Assembly (NCBI GenBank): GCA_003224525.1
Contig: QHZB01000195.1
Coordinates: forward strand, 16,082 to 80,081
Source of the DNA: Acidobacteriota bacterium
GTDB taxonomy: Bacteria > Acidobacteriota > Terriglobia > Acidiferrales > UBA7541
Direction of reading: 5' to 3'
DNA length: 64,000 nucleotides
Part shown: positions 54,812 to 63,256 of the stretch, one piece after another
Numbering within the stretch: position 1 is the stretch's first letter
How the letters are laid out: each line of letters opens with the position of its first letter
The notes under the pieces: generated by a model
The model's database searches: none
Told to the model about the DNA's origin: nothing
The model's input: only the letters and a program-made list of their open reading frames with translations
Translations under genes and position numbers: made by a program

Positions 54812-55444
54812 GACTGTGACTCCGAAAATGCATTGACCGGCGCGAGTTCAAATTCCGCCATCGAACGGGGTGCCTATTTCTTGACGCCCCTGACATACGA
54901 AACCCCACCGGGACGCTTATTGACGAGCAATAAGATGAAGATTTCGAACTTCATTCAGGCACGTCCGTTCCCGCTGGAAAGGCTTCGGGAGAAGAATGCA
55001 GAATCCTTCCGTAGCCAGCAATGGAACGAAAGTAGGAGAGGATGAAACTTAAGTCCTAGCGGGTTACCGAGAAGCCTTGTGTTTACCTATCGACTTGGGA
55101 GCCGCATTCCGATTCCCCCTGAGAAAATTGCGATGGCAGGCGCTGGCTTGGGACCGCTTGAATTGAACGAGAATTGGTTTCGCCATTGGCGCGCAATGTG
55201 CCCTCCAATAATTGCGTAGGAAGAACGGGAAAGGCTATGAGCGCGCGTTACTGAGAGTTTTTCGGCGAATGCTGAACGTGGCAGTCCGAAAAAAACTACT
55301 ACCACCCGGGGGTAGTCCAATTCCCGGCTCCGGGGCATGGCCTGCTGTTAACCAATCAGGACGAGTGCGTCCGCCACACCAATTAATGCATGTATGTCCG
55401 AATGATTCGCTGTCGCGGGCCTTTGTTCCGGGAGCGGCAAGGGA
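54812..55444. other. Intergenic region of 633 bp with a hairpin
   Basis: No supported gene. A short plus-strand frame near 55212-55310 contains RVFRRMLNVAVRKKLLPP, which resembles the core-binding part of a tyrosine recombinase but is too short to call. A hairpin at 55298-55316 is listed separately. It lies between the orphan immunity gene and the VapBC-like pair. Confidence 0.35.
55287..55316 (-). terminator. Candidate intrinsic terminator on the minus strand
   Basis: An inverted repeat ACTACC...GGTAGT at 55298-55303 and 55311-55316, with a CCC/GGG core, is followed on the minus strand by AGTTTTTTT. This is the layout of a Rho-independent terminator, but no minus-strand gene ends here. It could be the remains of a lost gene, or an operator for the VapBC-like pair. 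Confidence 0.4.
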
Positions 55445-55672
55445 GTGAAGCCCCAAGAGTCCGCAGCATTGACACGAACAAATCGCTTACTCGAGGTCGG
55501 AAAAGTGCAACGACTTCGCAAGGCCCTCCAGTCGCGCAGCAACTCTGAGGCGGTCAGACGTGTAATCGATGAGCGCCTGGCAGTGGAAGCAGGTCTCCAG
55601 GTCCTGCAGAACCTGCGAAGGCCCGGAGGTCCAGAGGACGTCTTCGGGCGCGCTCGAACGAAGAAGAGATGA
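55445..55672 (+). CDS. Ribbon-helix-helix antitoxin (VapB-like)
   Basis: 75 residues starting with GTG (AAGGGA directly upstream). A short basic protein with TNRLLEVGKVQRLRKALQSRS followed by SEAVRRVIDERLA, the look of a ribbon-helix-helix DNA-binding antitoxin. Its stop overlaps the start of the PIN-domain toxin by 4 bp, the usual arrangement of VapBC. It would bind and neutralise the toxin and repress its own promoter. The family assignment rests mainly on the context. Confidence 0.65.
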   Translation: MKPQESAALTRTNRLLEVGKVQRLRKALQSRSNSEAVRRVIDERLAVEAGLQVLQNLRRPGGPEDVFGRARTKKR

Positions 55673-56088
55673 TTCCTCTGCCAGCGGGCCCGCTGGTGTT
55701 CGATACCGGCATTTACATCCGCTCCAGCAGGGGAGAGAGCTTTCTCTGGCTGGGCGAGGACACCCGGGTCTTCCAGCGTACCATCCTGACCGCGGTCGTC
55801 GCCGCCGAACTCTACGCCGGTACCCGGGACCATCGGGGGAAGCGCGCCCAGGGCCATTTCTCGCCACCCAACGCAGCAGCGTGGATTGACACCGGCATTC
55901 TGTTACGTCGCGCTCGAAGGGCCTTCGGGCGAATGGACTTTGTCCATCAGTTTCGTGATCTCCTGATAGCGATGGAAACGGTACGGACAGGTGCCACACT
56001 CGCGACCGAGAACCTCGGAGACTTCGAGCGCTGGAAATCTCTACTCGCGTCCGCGAAGAAGACTCTGAACCTGTTCGAGCCATCCTAA
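55669..56088 (+). CDS. vapC: PIN-domain ribonuclease toxin (VapC-like)
   Basis: 139 residues of the PIN fold: the first acidic residue is in VFDTGIYIRS (about 10-19), then Glu in VVAAELYAG, and the C-terminal acidic set in ATENLGDFERW. VapC toxins cleave tRNA or rRNA and need these Asp/Glu residues for Mg. The internal sequence DLLIAMETVRTGATLATENL is typical. The 4-bp overlap with the antitoxin gene (55669-55672) supports a TA operon. Accessory region location fits a selfish-stabilising gene. The specific RNA target is not known. Confidence 0.85.
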   Translation: MIPLPAGPLVFDTGIYIRSSRGESFLWLGEDTRVFQRTILTAVVAAELYAGTRDHRGKRAQGHFSPPNAAAWIDTGILLRRARRAFGRMDFVHQFRDLLIAMETVRTGATLATENLGDFERWKSLLASAKKTLNLFEPS

Positions 56089-56354
56089 AATTAGGCAGTG
56101 TAAGGCAAGCCCTGCAGAACGCGGGATGGCACCTCCAACCGGACGAGTCGAATTCCCTGACGCTAGGTTTCCAATTTTGATGAGCCGCGCTCCTTACTGC
56201 CGTTCGTTACCCGCCCGACCTTGAGTTCGGTTTCAACACGCATGTCCGCGATGGTCGCCAACTTCTGCGCAAGTTCAGCGCGCTTCCCTGCTTTGAGTGC
56301 GCGGAAGCCATCCTTAGATTGGCATCGACTGTTTGATGTGCCGGCATGCAAATT
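56089..56354. other. Intergenic region after VapC
   Basis: No supported gene. A short minus-strand frame (about 56163-56351) contains KAGKRAELAQKLATIADMRV and could be a leftover of a mobile-element protein, but I do not recognise it. Confidence 0.3.
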
Positions 56355-56945
56355 TTAGACCCTTAGCGAGCCACGGAACGCCCTAGCGGCATAGTAAGAT
56401 TCCGCACCGTTGTGATACACGAAAACAGTGTCGTAGCGGCGATCACAAAAGAGGGCGCCGCCGAGTTTTCTGATATCAGAAGGTGTTTTCACCCAGCTCG
56501 ACGTTTTCGTATCGAAATCTCCAAGTTTCTGCAACTCTCGATATTGTTCTTCCGTTAAAAGCTCAATGCCCATGGCAGCTGCCATATCAATAGCGTTATC
56601 TTCTGGTTTGTATTCTTTCCTTGACTCCAGCGCTTCACGGTCGTAGCAAACACTTCTGCGGCCTTTAGGACTTTCCGCTGAACTATCATAAAAAATGTAT
56701 TCGCCCGTCTTTTTATCATGACCAACAACATCCGGTTCACCGCCAGTTCTTTCCATTTCATTGAGTGACCACAGTTTTTCGGCACTAGCTTCCAGCTTTG
56801 CTTGCACTTTATCCCATTCAAGACCTTTATGGCGGTTCATGTTTTTCTCAAAACGGGCTTTCAATGCTCTGAGTAGTTCTTTACGTTGTTCTGGTGACAA
56901 GTCCTTTTTGTTGCTATTAATGTTTCGCGCTTTTGTTGCTCTCAT
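56355..56945 (-). CDS. DUF4256-family protein, AT-richer than its neighbours
   Basis: 196 residues. Sequence features of DUF4256 are LSPEQRKELLRALKARFEKN near the start, ASAEKLWSLNEMERTGGEPD, then KTGEYIFYDSSAESPKGRRS and the C-terminal ALFCDRRYDTVFVYHNGAES. Function of the family is unknown. The gene looks visibly AT-richer, with more A/T-ending codons than the flanking genes, so it may have been acquired by transfer; base composition was judged by eye. It lies 18 bp downstream of the YjbR-like gene on the same strand. Confidence 0.8.
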   Translation of the reverse strand: MRATKARNINSNKKDLSPEQRKELLRALKARFEKNMNRHKGLEWDKVQAKLEASAEKLWSLNEMERTGGEPDVVGHDKKTGEYIFYDSSAESPKGRRSVCYDREALESRKEYKPEDNAIDMAAAMGIELLTEEQYRELQKLGDFDTKTSSWVKTPSDIRKLGGALFCDRRYDTVFVYHNGAESYYAARAFRGSLRV

Positions 56946-56963
56946 AATCGCTTCCCGCGTTTC

Positions 56964-57329
56964 TTATCTGTTACTCCGCTGCGCTCCGCCACCTGTTTTT
57001 TTTCGGCTTGTCTTTGCGTTCCTATCAATTCGCGGTCTCCACGCCGTTCGGAGTGCACCCGTCAGTACATCCTCGCTCGCCGCCAGGCGAATATACGGGT
57101 GTCCCACCTTTCCCCAGCCGCCAGGAATCGGCAGGAAACTCTCGGGCGCCTCCTCCACAAACGCCGCCTGCCGCTCCAGAGTAAGCATCAGATTTCCGTA
57201 CCCCCTTGCTTGCGAGGCCAGCGAAGCAAATTTCCTGCCTGCTACACGAAAAGCCGGCAATCGTGCGTGGGAGTATTCTTCCACCCCCTTCAGGCTCAGT
57301 GCAATCCTGCGAAAGTCTGCTGCGGTCAT
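56964..57329 (-). CDS. MmcQ/YjbR-family protein
   Basis: 121 residues from the ATG at 57329, preceded by GGAG. The sequence MTAADFRRIALSLKGVEEYS, then HARLPAFRVAGRKFASLAS and GGWGKVGHPYIRLAA, fits the YjbR/MmcQ family of small proteins with a CyaY-like fold that may bind DNA. The C-terminal tail is basic (RPRIDRNAKTSRKKTGG). The function of the family is poorly known. An upstream extension (to 57533) has no matching sequence, so it was left out. It may form a pair with the DUF4256 gene. Confidence 0.78.
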   Translation of the reverse strand: MTAADFRRIALSLKGVEEYSHARLPAFRVAGRKFASLASQARGYGNLMLTLERQAAFVEEAPESFLPIPGGWGKVGHPYIRLAASEDVLTGALRTAWRPRIDRNAKTSRKKTGGGAQRSNR

Positions 57330-57598
57330 CGGGTGACTCCGTAGATTGCGGAGTATCTGACCATCACCGGACGGTATATGTCTACTGCTCCGGGCCGAAT
57401 CATGGGCAAACCTTCCGTTAAGGCTTTGAGGAAGAGGCTTTCGGGAAGAGTTGCCGACTATACGCCAAGAGCCTCGTATTTCGCGTCTCGCAACCACGTT
57501 CCCGGCCAGCGAGGGCACTTGATTCCGTGACAATGTCCGGTTATATCCAGCGTGATAACGAGGTGTCGTTCAAAGCAAGGGCCTGCAACCGTTCGAGT

Positions 57599-57970
57599 TT
57601 ATTGCTTCTGCCATTTCGCTTCGATCTGACCCCGCGAGGCGGTTTGTTCCCCTGAGTATTGGATTGCATCGAACCAGGACTGCGCCTTTTTTACCTGCTC
57701 CCAGTTCGTCGCGACCCAATCTACTAAGGCCTGCATTGGAAGGAGCAAGCTTTTTCCGAGGCTCGTAAGTTCGTATTCGACGCGTGAGGGAACCTCGGGA
57801 AACACTTCTCTTGTAATCAATCCGTCGCGCTCTAGATTTCGCAGGGCTAGCGTGAACATTCTTTGGGAGATTCCAGGGATTGTTCTTTCGAGCTCAGAAA
57901 ACCAGGCGCGGTTCCCAAGTAGCTTGGCAAGGGAGAGAATCAGAAAGATACTCCACTTGTCTCCGACCAT
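57599..57970 (-). pseudogene. HxlR-family regulator, N-terminally truncated
   Basis: 123 residues of a winged-helix HxlR/MarR-like regulator: MVGDKWSIFLILSL, then FSELERTIPGISQRMFTLAL, RNLERDGLITREVFPEVPSR and VEYELTSLGKSL. HxlR proteins normally have about 20 more residues at the front, including a conserved Cys-Pro, which are missing. Upstream the frame continues only 9 codons to a stop. It sits tail-to-tail in reverse with an azoreductase remnant, its typical target. Both starts are lost in one place, so I treat it as damaged although the wing is intact. Confidence 0.7.
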
Positions 57971-57971
57971 T

Positions 57972-58400
57972 TCAACAAAGGATGCGGCTGAAGCTCAGAA
58001 ATTAAAGTGGTCGGTAAGTCTTTCTAAGCTGACCGACGAACTCTTGGGGTCGGATCTTTTGGTCATTGCAACGCCAACGTGGAATTTCAGCATTCCTTCC
58101 TCGCTTAAAGCGTGGATTGATCTTGTTGTTCGTCCCGGCAAGACCTTTTCATATACGAATGATGGTGTGTTGGGACTGGCAAAGGGCAAAAAGGCGATTT
58201 TGGTGTTGGCATCAGGCGGCGTGTTCACCGAAGGCCCATGGAAGTCATGGGACTTCGTGGAGCCCTATTTGCGCAAAATCTTAAGTTTCATCGGCATTGA
58301 CACCGTCCAGACTGTGCGACCTGAGGGCATGAATATCCCGCCCCTTGCAGATAGTGCCGTGCCGAACGCAGAAAGGGCCGTTGAGAACCTTGCCCTTTAG
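57972..58400 (+). pseudogene. azoR: FMN-dependent NADH-azoreductase, N-terminally truncated
   Basis: About 142 residues remain of a flavodoxin-fold azoreductase. The C-terminal part is clear: LLVIATPTWNFSIPSSLKAW (FMN site), IDLVVRPGKTFSYTNDGVLG, LVLASGGVFTEGP and LSFIGIDTVQTVRPEGM. The first 65-75 residues, with the phosphate-binding start, are absent, and no good start codon is present. Upstream sequence is the reverse-oriented HxlR gene. Enzyme function is probably lost. It precedes a SnoaL-like gene. Confidence 0.78.
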
Positions 58401-58484
58401 GCGAAAAGGCGTGCCTTTCAAGATGCGGAAAGAGCCAAGAGTTGCTTCGTGTCGACGCTCACGTCGGGCGCCAAGGAGTTGATG

Positions 58485-58916
58485 ATGTCGAAAGCCGAGT
58501 ACGAGGTTTTTGAAGCTCTCAATCCTTTCTTCGAAGTCGTCATGGAAGGCTTACGTGGACTCGTTGATGGCGACGATTATTTCGACACGATTGCCGAAGA
58601 CGCATTCTTCGAGTTCCGATATCACTTTCCTGGTTGGCCTCTGACGATTCGCGGACGAGCCAATCTGATGGCTAGCTTCTCGGGATACGGCAAGACGATC
58701 AAGCTTCACTCCGGCGACGCACTTGTTGTGCATCGCTCTCAGGATAGTCGCGTCGTGATCCTCGAATACGAAGTGCACGGCAGGATTCTTTCGAGCGGTG
58801 CGCCCTATGACAACAGACTCATCTCGGTCATCACGATTGAGAACAGAAAAATCGTTCATTGGAGAGACTACGTGGACTCTTTAACTGCCTGGAGGGCGCT
58901 GAATAGCTCCTCTTAA
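58485..58916 (+). CDS. SnoaL/NTF2-like protein
   Basis: 143 residues from the ATG at 58485, which has AAGGAG 6 bp upstream. The NTF2-like fold is suggested by ALNPFFEVVMEGLRGLVDGD, FFEFRYHFPGWPLTIRGRAN, VVILEYEVHGRIL and the final WRDYVDSLTAWRALN. Such proteins bind or convert small ligands; no catalytic residues can be assigned with confidence. It is 84 bp after the truncated azoreductase and could have belonged to its operon. Function unknown. Confidence 0.75.
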   Translation: MSKAEYEVFEALNPFFEVVMEGLRGLVDGDDYFDTIAEDAFFEFRYHFPGWPLTIRGRANLMASFSGYGKTIKLHSGDALVVHRSQDSRVVILEYEVHGRILSSGAPYDNRLISVITIENRKIVHWRDYVDSLTAWRALNSSS

Positions 58917-58979
58917 CATTTTTAGCTCACCGGCACGGCGCCTGATCACGTTCCCTCCCCGCTTACACCTACTGTCGCC

Positions 58980-59271
58980 GCGCCGCCAAGCTAAAAATGC
59001 TCTGCATTGGAGCAAAACGCTTCGCCGAGCAAAGGTCCTCTATTCCCGCATCTACGACCTTCGATCCACTTATGCTACGCGGCTAAGTGCTGGGGGAGTG
59101 GCGGATGAATGGGTGACTCAAAGGCTGCGCCAGGGAGACGCGCAAGTCTTCAAGAAGTACTCTCAAATGAAGTTGCAGATGAAGCGGGAAGCCCTGGAGA
59201 AGCTCAACCGCCGAGCCGGCGAAATAGCTCCGGTGACTGCAGAACGAATGTGCACGGTCATAGTTCAATAA
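58980..59271 (+). pseudogene. Tyrosine recombinase (integrase) C-terminal remnant
   Basis: On the plus strand: HWSKTLRRAKVLYSRI, YDLRSTYATRLSAGGVADEW, VTQRLRQGDAQVFKKYSQMK, LQMKREALEKLNRRAGEIA. YDLRSTYATRL holds the conserved Arg, and FKKYSQM resembles the catalytic Tyr region of this acidobacterial integrase type. The N-terminal part is missing. It lies 111 bp upstream of the tRNA-Pro, and repeats of TGCACGGT occur between them. Probably the relic of an element that used this tRNA. Confidence 0.72.
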
Positions 59272-59311
59272 GCAATTTGTGGGAATAAATGCACGGTAAG
59301 TGCACGGTCAA
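59251..59311. repeat. Three direct repeats TGCACGGTMA between integrase relic and tRNA
   Basis: TGCACGGTCA (59251), TGCACGGTAA (59290) and TGCACGGTCA (59301) lie within 60 bp. They could be arm-type binding sites of the integrase or the leftovers of attachment. No duplicate of the tRNA end was found nearby. Confidence 0.45.
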
Positions 59312-59382
59312 GGCCAAGAGACCATGAGTAGGAGCGGGCAGAAAATCGGAAAGTGCTTTAGAATGAGTAGTGCAGTTCATGT

Positions 59383-59459
59383 CGGGGCGTAGCGCAGCCT
59401 GGTAGCGCGCCTGCCTTGGGCGCAGGAGGTCCCGAGTTCAAATCTCGGCGCCCCGACCA
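59383..59459 (+). tRNA. tRNA-Pro (TGG)
   Basis: A complete cloverleaf is visible. Acceptor arms CGGGGCG and CGCCCCG pair perfectly. The D stem is GCGC/GCGC. The anticodon stem CCTGC/GCAGG encloses loop CTTGGGC, giving anticodon TGG. The T stem CCGAG/CTCGG encloses TTCAAAT. A genomically encoded ACCA end is present (59456-59459). It is the likely integration site for the integrase relic upstream. Confidence 0.97.
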
Positions 59460-59978
59460 AAAATATGTCGCGTGTTTTCTTCTACTTATTGAAAGCGCCG
59501 TTCACCTCAACCCCCATCTGTGGAATTCTGGCAGACAGGAGGTCTGGATTCGCAAGTCATTTAGTTTCTGAGAGTTCGCCACATGACGAAGTTTCAAAAA
59601 CATGAGGAGGCAGGCGTGCTATACAGAAAGGATTGAACGGAGGGAAGTTAAGCGCGCTATATTTGGCAAGTATGGTGAAAATTCAGGGGACCCTGTGCAT
59701 TTCTTATCTCATTGATCATCGGAAATGCGATTCAGTAATCACGCGCCAGGCTCAGCTCGCGCTTCGCCGTGTGCCTCTCAATTGTCTCCGCACTAGTTGG
59801 TTGAATTTGGGAAGCGCGAGATCTTGGCGGCGGATTGCTAATTCACTCTGACCCGTTCGCACTGATCGATTTTCGTTTGTTTTGTTAGCGTTACAACCTT
59901 CTCATTCTCCCTCGTTTGCAGTCAAATGCTTACCAAGTGCTTACCAACTTTCTTTCCGTGCTATTGTTCGACCCCTAT
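59460..59978. other. Intergenic region of 519 bp, no recognised gene
   Basis: No gene is supported. A short plus-strand frame at 59633-59851 has no recognisable motif. A short hairpin (CAGAC/GTCTG) near 59535 is not a terminator. Confidence 0.35.
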
Positions 59979-61742
59979 TCACAAATCGATGACGACATCG
60001 CGGGCCGGTTGCGAGCAGCAAATGAGAAGGTTGCCGGTGGCAGGCTTTTCGAGTGGCTCGGGTCCGTAGACGACTGTCCCGGAAACCAAGCCGCTCTCAC
60101 AGTTGTGACAAACGCCAGTGCGGCAGGACCAAAGAGCGGGGACGTCGCACGCTTCGGCCAACTCCAAAATGCTTTGATATTTAGAGGCGTTCCAATGTGC
60201 GGCGATGCCGCTGCGGGCAAATGACACAAGGGGGCCGGCGTGGTTTTCGTCCGCGGGAAGATGGGGAGCCTTGTGCGTGGCGCGGATACCTCCAGGGGTC
60301 CTGGAATTGTCGCCGCTGAAAATTTCGGCGTGAATTCGCTGCGGTGCGACACCGACCGCCGCGAGGGTTTCTTTCATGTCCTCCATGAACTGGTATGGGC
60401 CGCAGAGATAAGCGTCGGCGTCTCGCGGGATGCCGATTTCGTCGAAGACGGAGCGAGACAGGCGACCGGCAAAGTCGAAATGCTCTCCCATTTTGTCGTC
60501 CGCGCTTGGTCTGCTGTAGCAGACATGCGCGCGAGCATTCGGGAGCTTCCCCACCAGGCTGCGGGCTTCGCTGGCGAACGGATGATGCTGGCGATCGCGA
60601 GCCGAATGGAGCCAGAAGATTTGACGTGTTGAGCGATTGCCCGCCAGCGCGTGCAGCATGGCCAAGACCGGAGTCGCGCCGATTCCTGCGCTGAGCAGCA
60701 CGGCGGGTTGATCTCCCGGTTCCAGAATGAAGGTCCCGCGGGGCGAACTGATATCGAGAATATCGCCCTCGCGGGCTTGCTCTTTCAAATAGGTTCCGGC
60801 TGCGCCATGCGGTTCGATCTTTACGCTGATGCGGTAGCGCTCGGTTGAAGCGGGACCCGAAAGTGAGTAGCTGCGAAAAAGTGGAGGGCGATCTGCGCCA
60901 GGCTGGAGACGCAGGACTACGTATTGACCTGGCAAAGCCATCGGCAACTGTTGTCCATCATTGCTCAGCATGGAAAACGAGAGGACGTCCGCGGACTCGT
61001 GATCGATTGCCGAAATTTGGAGCGGGCGAAATCCCGGCGCGACCGGATGTGCCGCGGTGGCGGGCGCGAGGCCTGCGTTGCCGCTCGCCGATCCCGTTGT
61101 TTGGCTCTTCAGCAGGGCTTCAAAGGACCAGCGCCATCCGGAGGGTAGCGCTTCGATTCGCAGAGCGCGCTCAAGCAGTTCGCGAGGGTGACTCGAGGAA
61201 TAGAGAAGCGCGTTGATTTCAGCGACGGTCATGCGCTCACTCGCCTCTCCAACTTTGGTGATTTCGTCACCGGCGCCGACGTCACCTTCCTGCAAAACGC
61301 GAAAGTAGAACCCAGGCCGGCCGCTCCCCGTTAGCAGTGCTGGCATGCGAGACTCATTCATCCGGATGCCAACGCGATAACAGGTAACGCGGGGCTGAGA
61401 AACCTCGAACATCGCGCTGCCAATCTGGAAACGGTCCCCGATGCAGACAGCGTCGTCGGGCAAGCCGGTGACGGTGAAGTTTTCGCCGAACTGCCCGTGG
61501 ATGAAGTCGCTCCGACTCAGCTGCTCCTGCCAATAGCGGTACGATTCGATTTGATAGACAAAGACAGCACGGTTCTCGCCGCCGTGCCCTGCCAAGTCCG
61601 CTTGGCCATCCCCATCAAGATTGAGTCGGCGGACGCGACAGCGACCCTGGACTGGATATTTCCAAATCGCGCTGCGCACGATGCGACCTTTCCACTCGAC
61701 TTCGTGCGGTAAACCGACGTTCACTGATAGAAGCTGAGCCAT
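59979..61742 (-). CDS. MOSC - ferredoxin reductase - 2Fe-2S ferredoxin fusion protein
   Basis: 587 residues. The N-terminal MOSC domain (about 1-215) has the sulfur-carrier region with Cys in QPRVTCYRVGIRMNE. A linker leads to a flavodoxin-reductase module (about 235-460): FRSYSLSG for FAD, GTYLKEQAREGDI, and LLSAGIGATPVLAMLHAL for NADH. The C-terminal plant-type 2Fe-2S domain shows SCRTGVCHNCESG and ICCSQP, four Cys ligands. MOSC proteins bind molybdenum-cofactor-linked sulfur, so this chain can bring electrons to a Mo enzyme (YiiM/mARC-like reductive detoxification). The IorB-like orphan at 14484 is not near, so no partner is assigned. The fusion is known elsewhere. Confidence 0.88.
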   Translation of the reverse strand: MAQLLSVNVGLPHEVEWKGRIVRSAIWKYPVQGRCRVRRLNLDGDGQADLAGHGGENRAVFVYQIESYRYWQEQLSRSDFIHGQFGENFTVTGLPDDAVCIGDRFQIGSAMFEVSQPRVTCYRVGIRMNESRMPALLTGSGRPGFYFRVLQEGDVGAGDEITKVGEASERMTVAEINALLYSSSHPRELLERALRIEALPSGWRWSFEALLKSQTTGSASGNAGLAPATAAHPVAPGFRPLQISAIDHESADVLSFSMLSNDGQQLPMALPGQYVVLRLQPGADRPPLFRSYSLSGPASTERYRISVKIEPHGAAGTYLKEQAREGDILDISSPRGTFILEPGDQPAVLLSAGIGATPVLAMLHALAGNRSTRQIFWLHSARDRQHHPFASEARSLVGKLPNARAHVCYSRPSADDKMGEHFDFAGRLSRSVFDEIGIPRDADAYLCGPYQFMEDMKETLAAVGVAPQRIHAEIFSGDNSRTPGGIRATHKAPHLPADENHAGPLVSFARSGIAAHWNASKYQSILELAEACDVPALWSCRTGVCHNCESGLVSGTVVYGPEPLEKPATGNLLICCSQPARDVVIDL

Positions 61743-61793
61743 GATGCGTGGAAATCACTCGTGGAACGAGGTTCGCAAGAGACGCTACCAATG

Positions 61794-62234
61794 TCACGCG
61801 TTGCGGTAGCCGCGTTCCTGCAGCACCCAGCTATTGCCATCCGGATCGGAGAAGCTGGCGAAGCTGGCATAGTCGCCGCGCGCGGGATCAAGTCCGGGCG
61901 CGAAACCTCCGTCCCAAGCGCCGATGGGCGTCTTGTGGCGGATCTCGCTGACCGCGGTGCCGCGCTCAAGGAGTTGGATGCGCGTGGCATCCAGGTCGGT
62001 AACCACTAGATAGACGTTGCGGAGTGAACCGACGCGTGCGTCGGTGAGTCCTTTGCCAATCTGGATGGAGCAGGCGGAGCCCGACGGAGTGAGCTGAACG
62101 ACGCGAAAGGCGTGGTTGGGCGAATAGTCCACGTCGAGGTGGAAGCCGAGCTGATCCTTGTAGAACCGCAACGCGCGATCAACGTCGCTTACCGGTATGG
62201 TAATCACTTCGACGGAAAAGCTTAGTGCTGTCAT
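61794..62234 (-). CDS. VOC (glyoxalase-fold) family protein
   Basis: 146 residues with one vicinal-oxygen-chelate module: EVITIPVSDVDRALRFYKDQ at the start, LRNVYLVVTDLDATRIQLLE in the middle, and FSDPDGNSWVLQER at the end. The pattern matches the glyoxalase/bleomycin-resistance superfamily, with a Glu near the C-terminus for metal binding. The ATG at 62234 has AGAAGGAA nearby. It lies 27 bp downstream of the DUF427 gene and 52 bp upstream of the MOSC fusion gene, possibly one transcript. The substrate is unknown. Confidence 0.85.
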   Translation of the reverse strand: MTALSFSVEVITIPVSDVDRALRFYKDQLGFHLDVDYSPNHAFRVVQLTPSGSACSIQIGKGLTDARVGSLRNVYLVVTDLDATRIQLLERGTAVSEIRHKTPIGAWDGGFAPGLDPARGDYASFASFSDPDGNSWVLQERGYRNA

Positions 62235-62260
62235 GGAGGATTTCCTTCTGGCGGAGCTTT

Positions 62261-63124
62261 CTATTGTCGAGGTGTCGCCTCGACAATGCTGAGCTCGCGG
62301 TCGGGGCCATGTGGAATCACCGCCTGGCCCGGCTCAAGGTGGAGTTGGGTGCCGTCCAGAAAGACCGAAACAACGTCCGGTTCGAACGAGATCAAGCCGG
62401 AAATCCGACCAACTTCAGGATAGGCTTCGCGATACGACCATCCCGCAAACCGCGCGTCGCCGATGTCGTAGTAGCTGCAGAGGCCTTTGTAGGGACAAAA
62501 GGTTTGATGTTCCACGAAGGTAAGAGCGGACTCATCGATGTCGGCACGCGGAACGTACCAGCGCGGAGCAAAACCGGACTCGTAGAGGACCAGAGGCCGC
62601 TTACTGTCCGCGACGACGCGGTCGCGATCACGAACCACGAGATGGCGCGAAGTTTGGCGGATGTCAATTCGATGGTAACTGTCGGCAGCATGGCCCAAGA
62701 TCCGTTCCTCTTCCTCGTAGAAGGCATCCATGGCCCGCCAAGCAAACGCGATCCGCGCACCAAGATCGCTCGCAAAGGGGGGGAGGTCCACATGTTGCCA
62801 CGCTCCACGTAGTGCACGCTGACCACCGGCTTTAACGAGATACCAGGAAGTGTGCCCAAGATCAGGGTGCTTTGTGGTGTGCTCGCTGCGCTCTAGAACT
62901 TCTGGAGACACATCGGCTTCTGGAAAATAAGCAACGGGATAACGGCCAGGTTCAAACAATAGAAGAACGTCTTCACTGTCGGCGATCCAAGCTCCGCCGA
63001 ACCGCACCCGCATGCGCCGGCGCAACGGCTCGATGTACAGCAGTCGTTCAGGTAGCGGCTCGGGCACCAGGAAACGGCCGATGGCTCCCGGTGCGAGTGG
63101 ACCTTGTTGCCAAGACAGTCCCAT
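62261..63124 (-). CDS. Protein with two DUF427 domains
   Basis: 287 residues from the ATG at 63124. Two DUF427 modules are apparent. The first (about 25-125) has RRMRVRFGGAWIADSEDVLL, LFEPGRYPVAYFPEADVSPE and TSWYLVKAGG. The second (about 165-265) has SRHLVVRDRDRVVADSKRPL, LVLYESGFAPRWYVPRADID and QTFCPYKGLCSYYDIGD. The second carries the characteristic T-x-C-P-Y-K-G motif. DUF427 proteins are beta-tent folds of unknown function. It may share a transcript with the VOC and MOSC genes downstream. Confidence 0.82.
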   Translation of the reverse strand: MGLSWQQGPLAPGAIGRFLVPEPLPERLLYIEPLRRRMRVRFGGAWIADSEDVLLLFEPGRYPVAYFPEADVSPEVLERSEHTTKHPDLGHTSWYLVKAGGQRALRGAWQHVDLPPFASDLGARIAFAWRAMDAFYEEEERILGHAADSYHRIDIRQTSRHLVVRDRDRVVADSKRPLVLYESGFAPRWYVPRADIDESALTFVEHQTFCPYKGLCSYYDIGDARFAGWSYREAYPEVGRISGLISFEPDVVSVFLDGTQLHLEPGQAVIPHGPDRELSIVEATPRQ

Positions 63125-63256
63125 GATTTTTTTCAGCCTGCTTTCTTTGCAAAGTCGGTCTCGAGTTCCGTAAGAATTCGTTTGTAATTCTTGATGACGC
63201 GCGTCAATTTTCTTCAACCACTTCCGCCGAAGGACTCGGGATGCTCGGCGAGCATT

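Noticed and set aside
55212-55448. Short plus-strand frame with RRMLNVAVRKKLL, possible integrase core-binding piece
   Set aside because: Only about 20 residues resemble a recombinase and no catalytic residue is present; too little to call.
56163-56351. 62-codon minus-strand frame with a basic helical stretch
   Set aside because: No family recognised and no good start; may be a relic but cannot be supported.
59633-59851. 72-codon plus-strand frame after the tRNA
   Set aside because: No ribosome site, no motif and odd composition; probably random.
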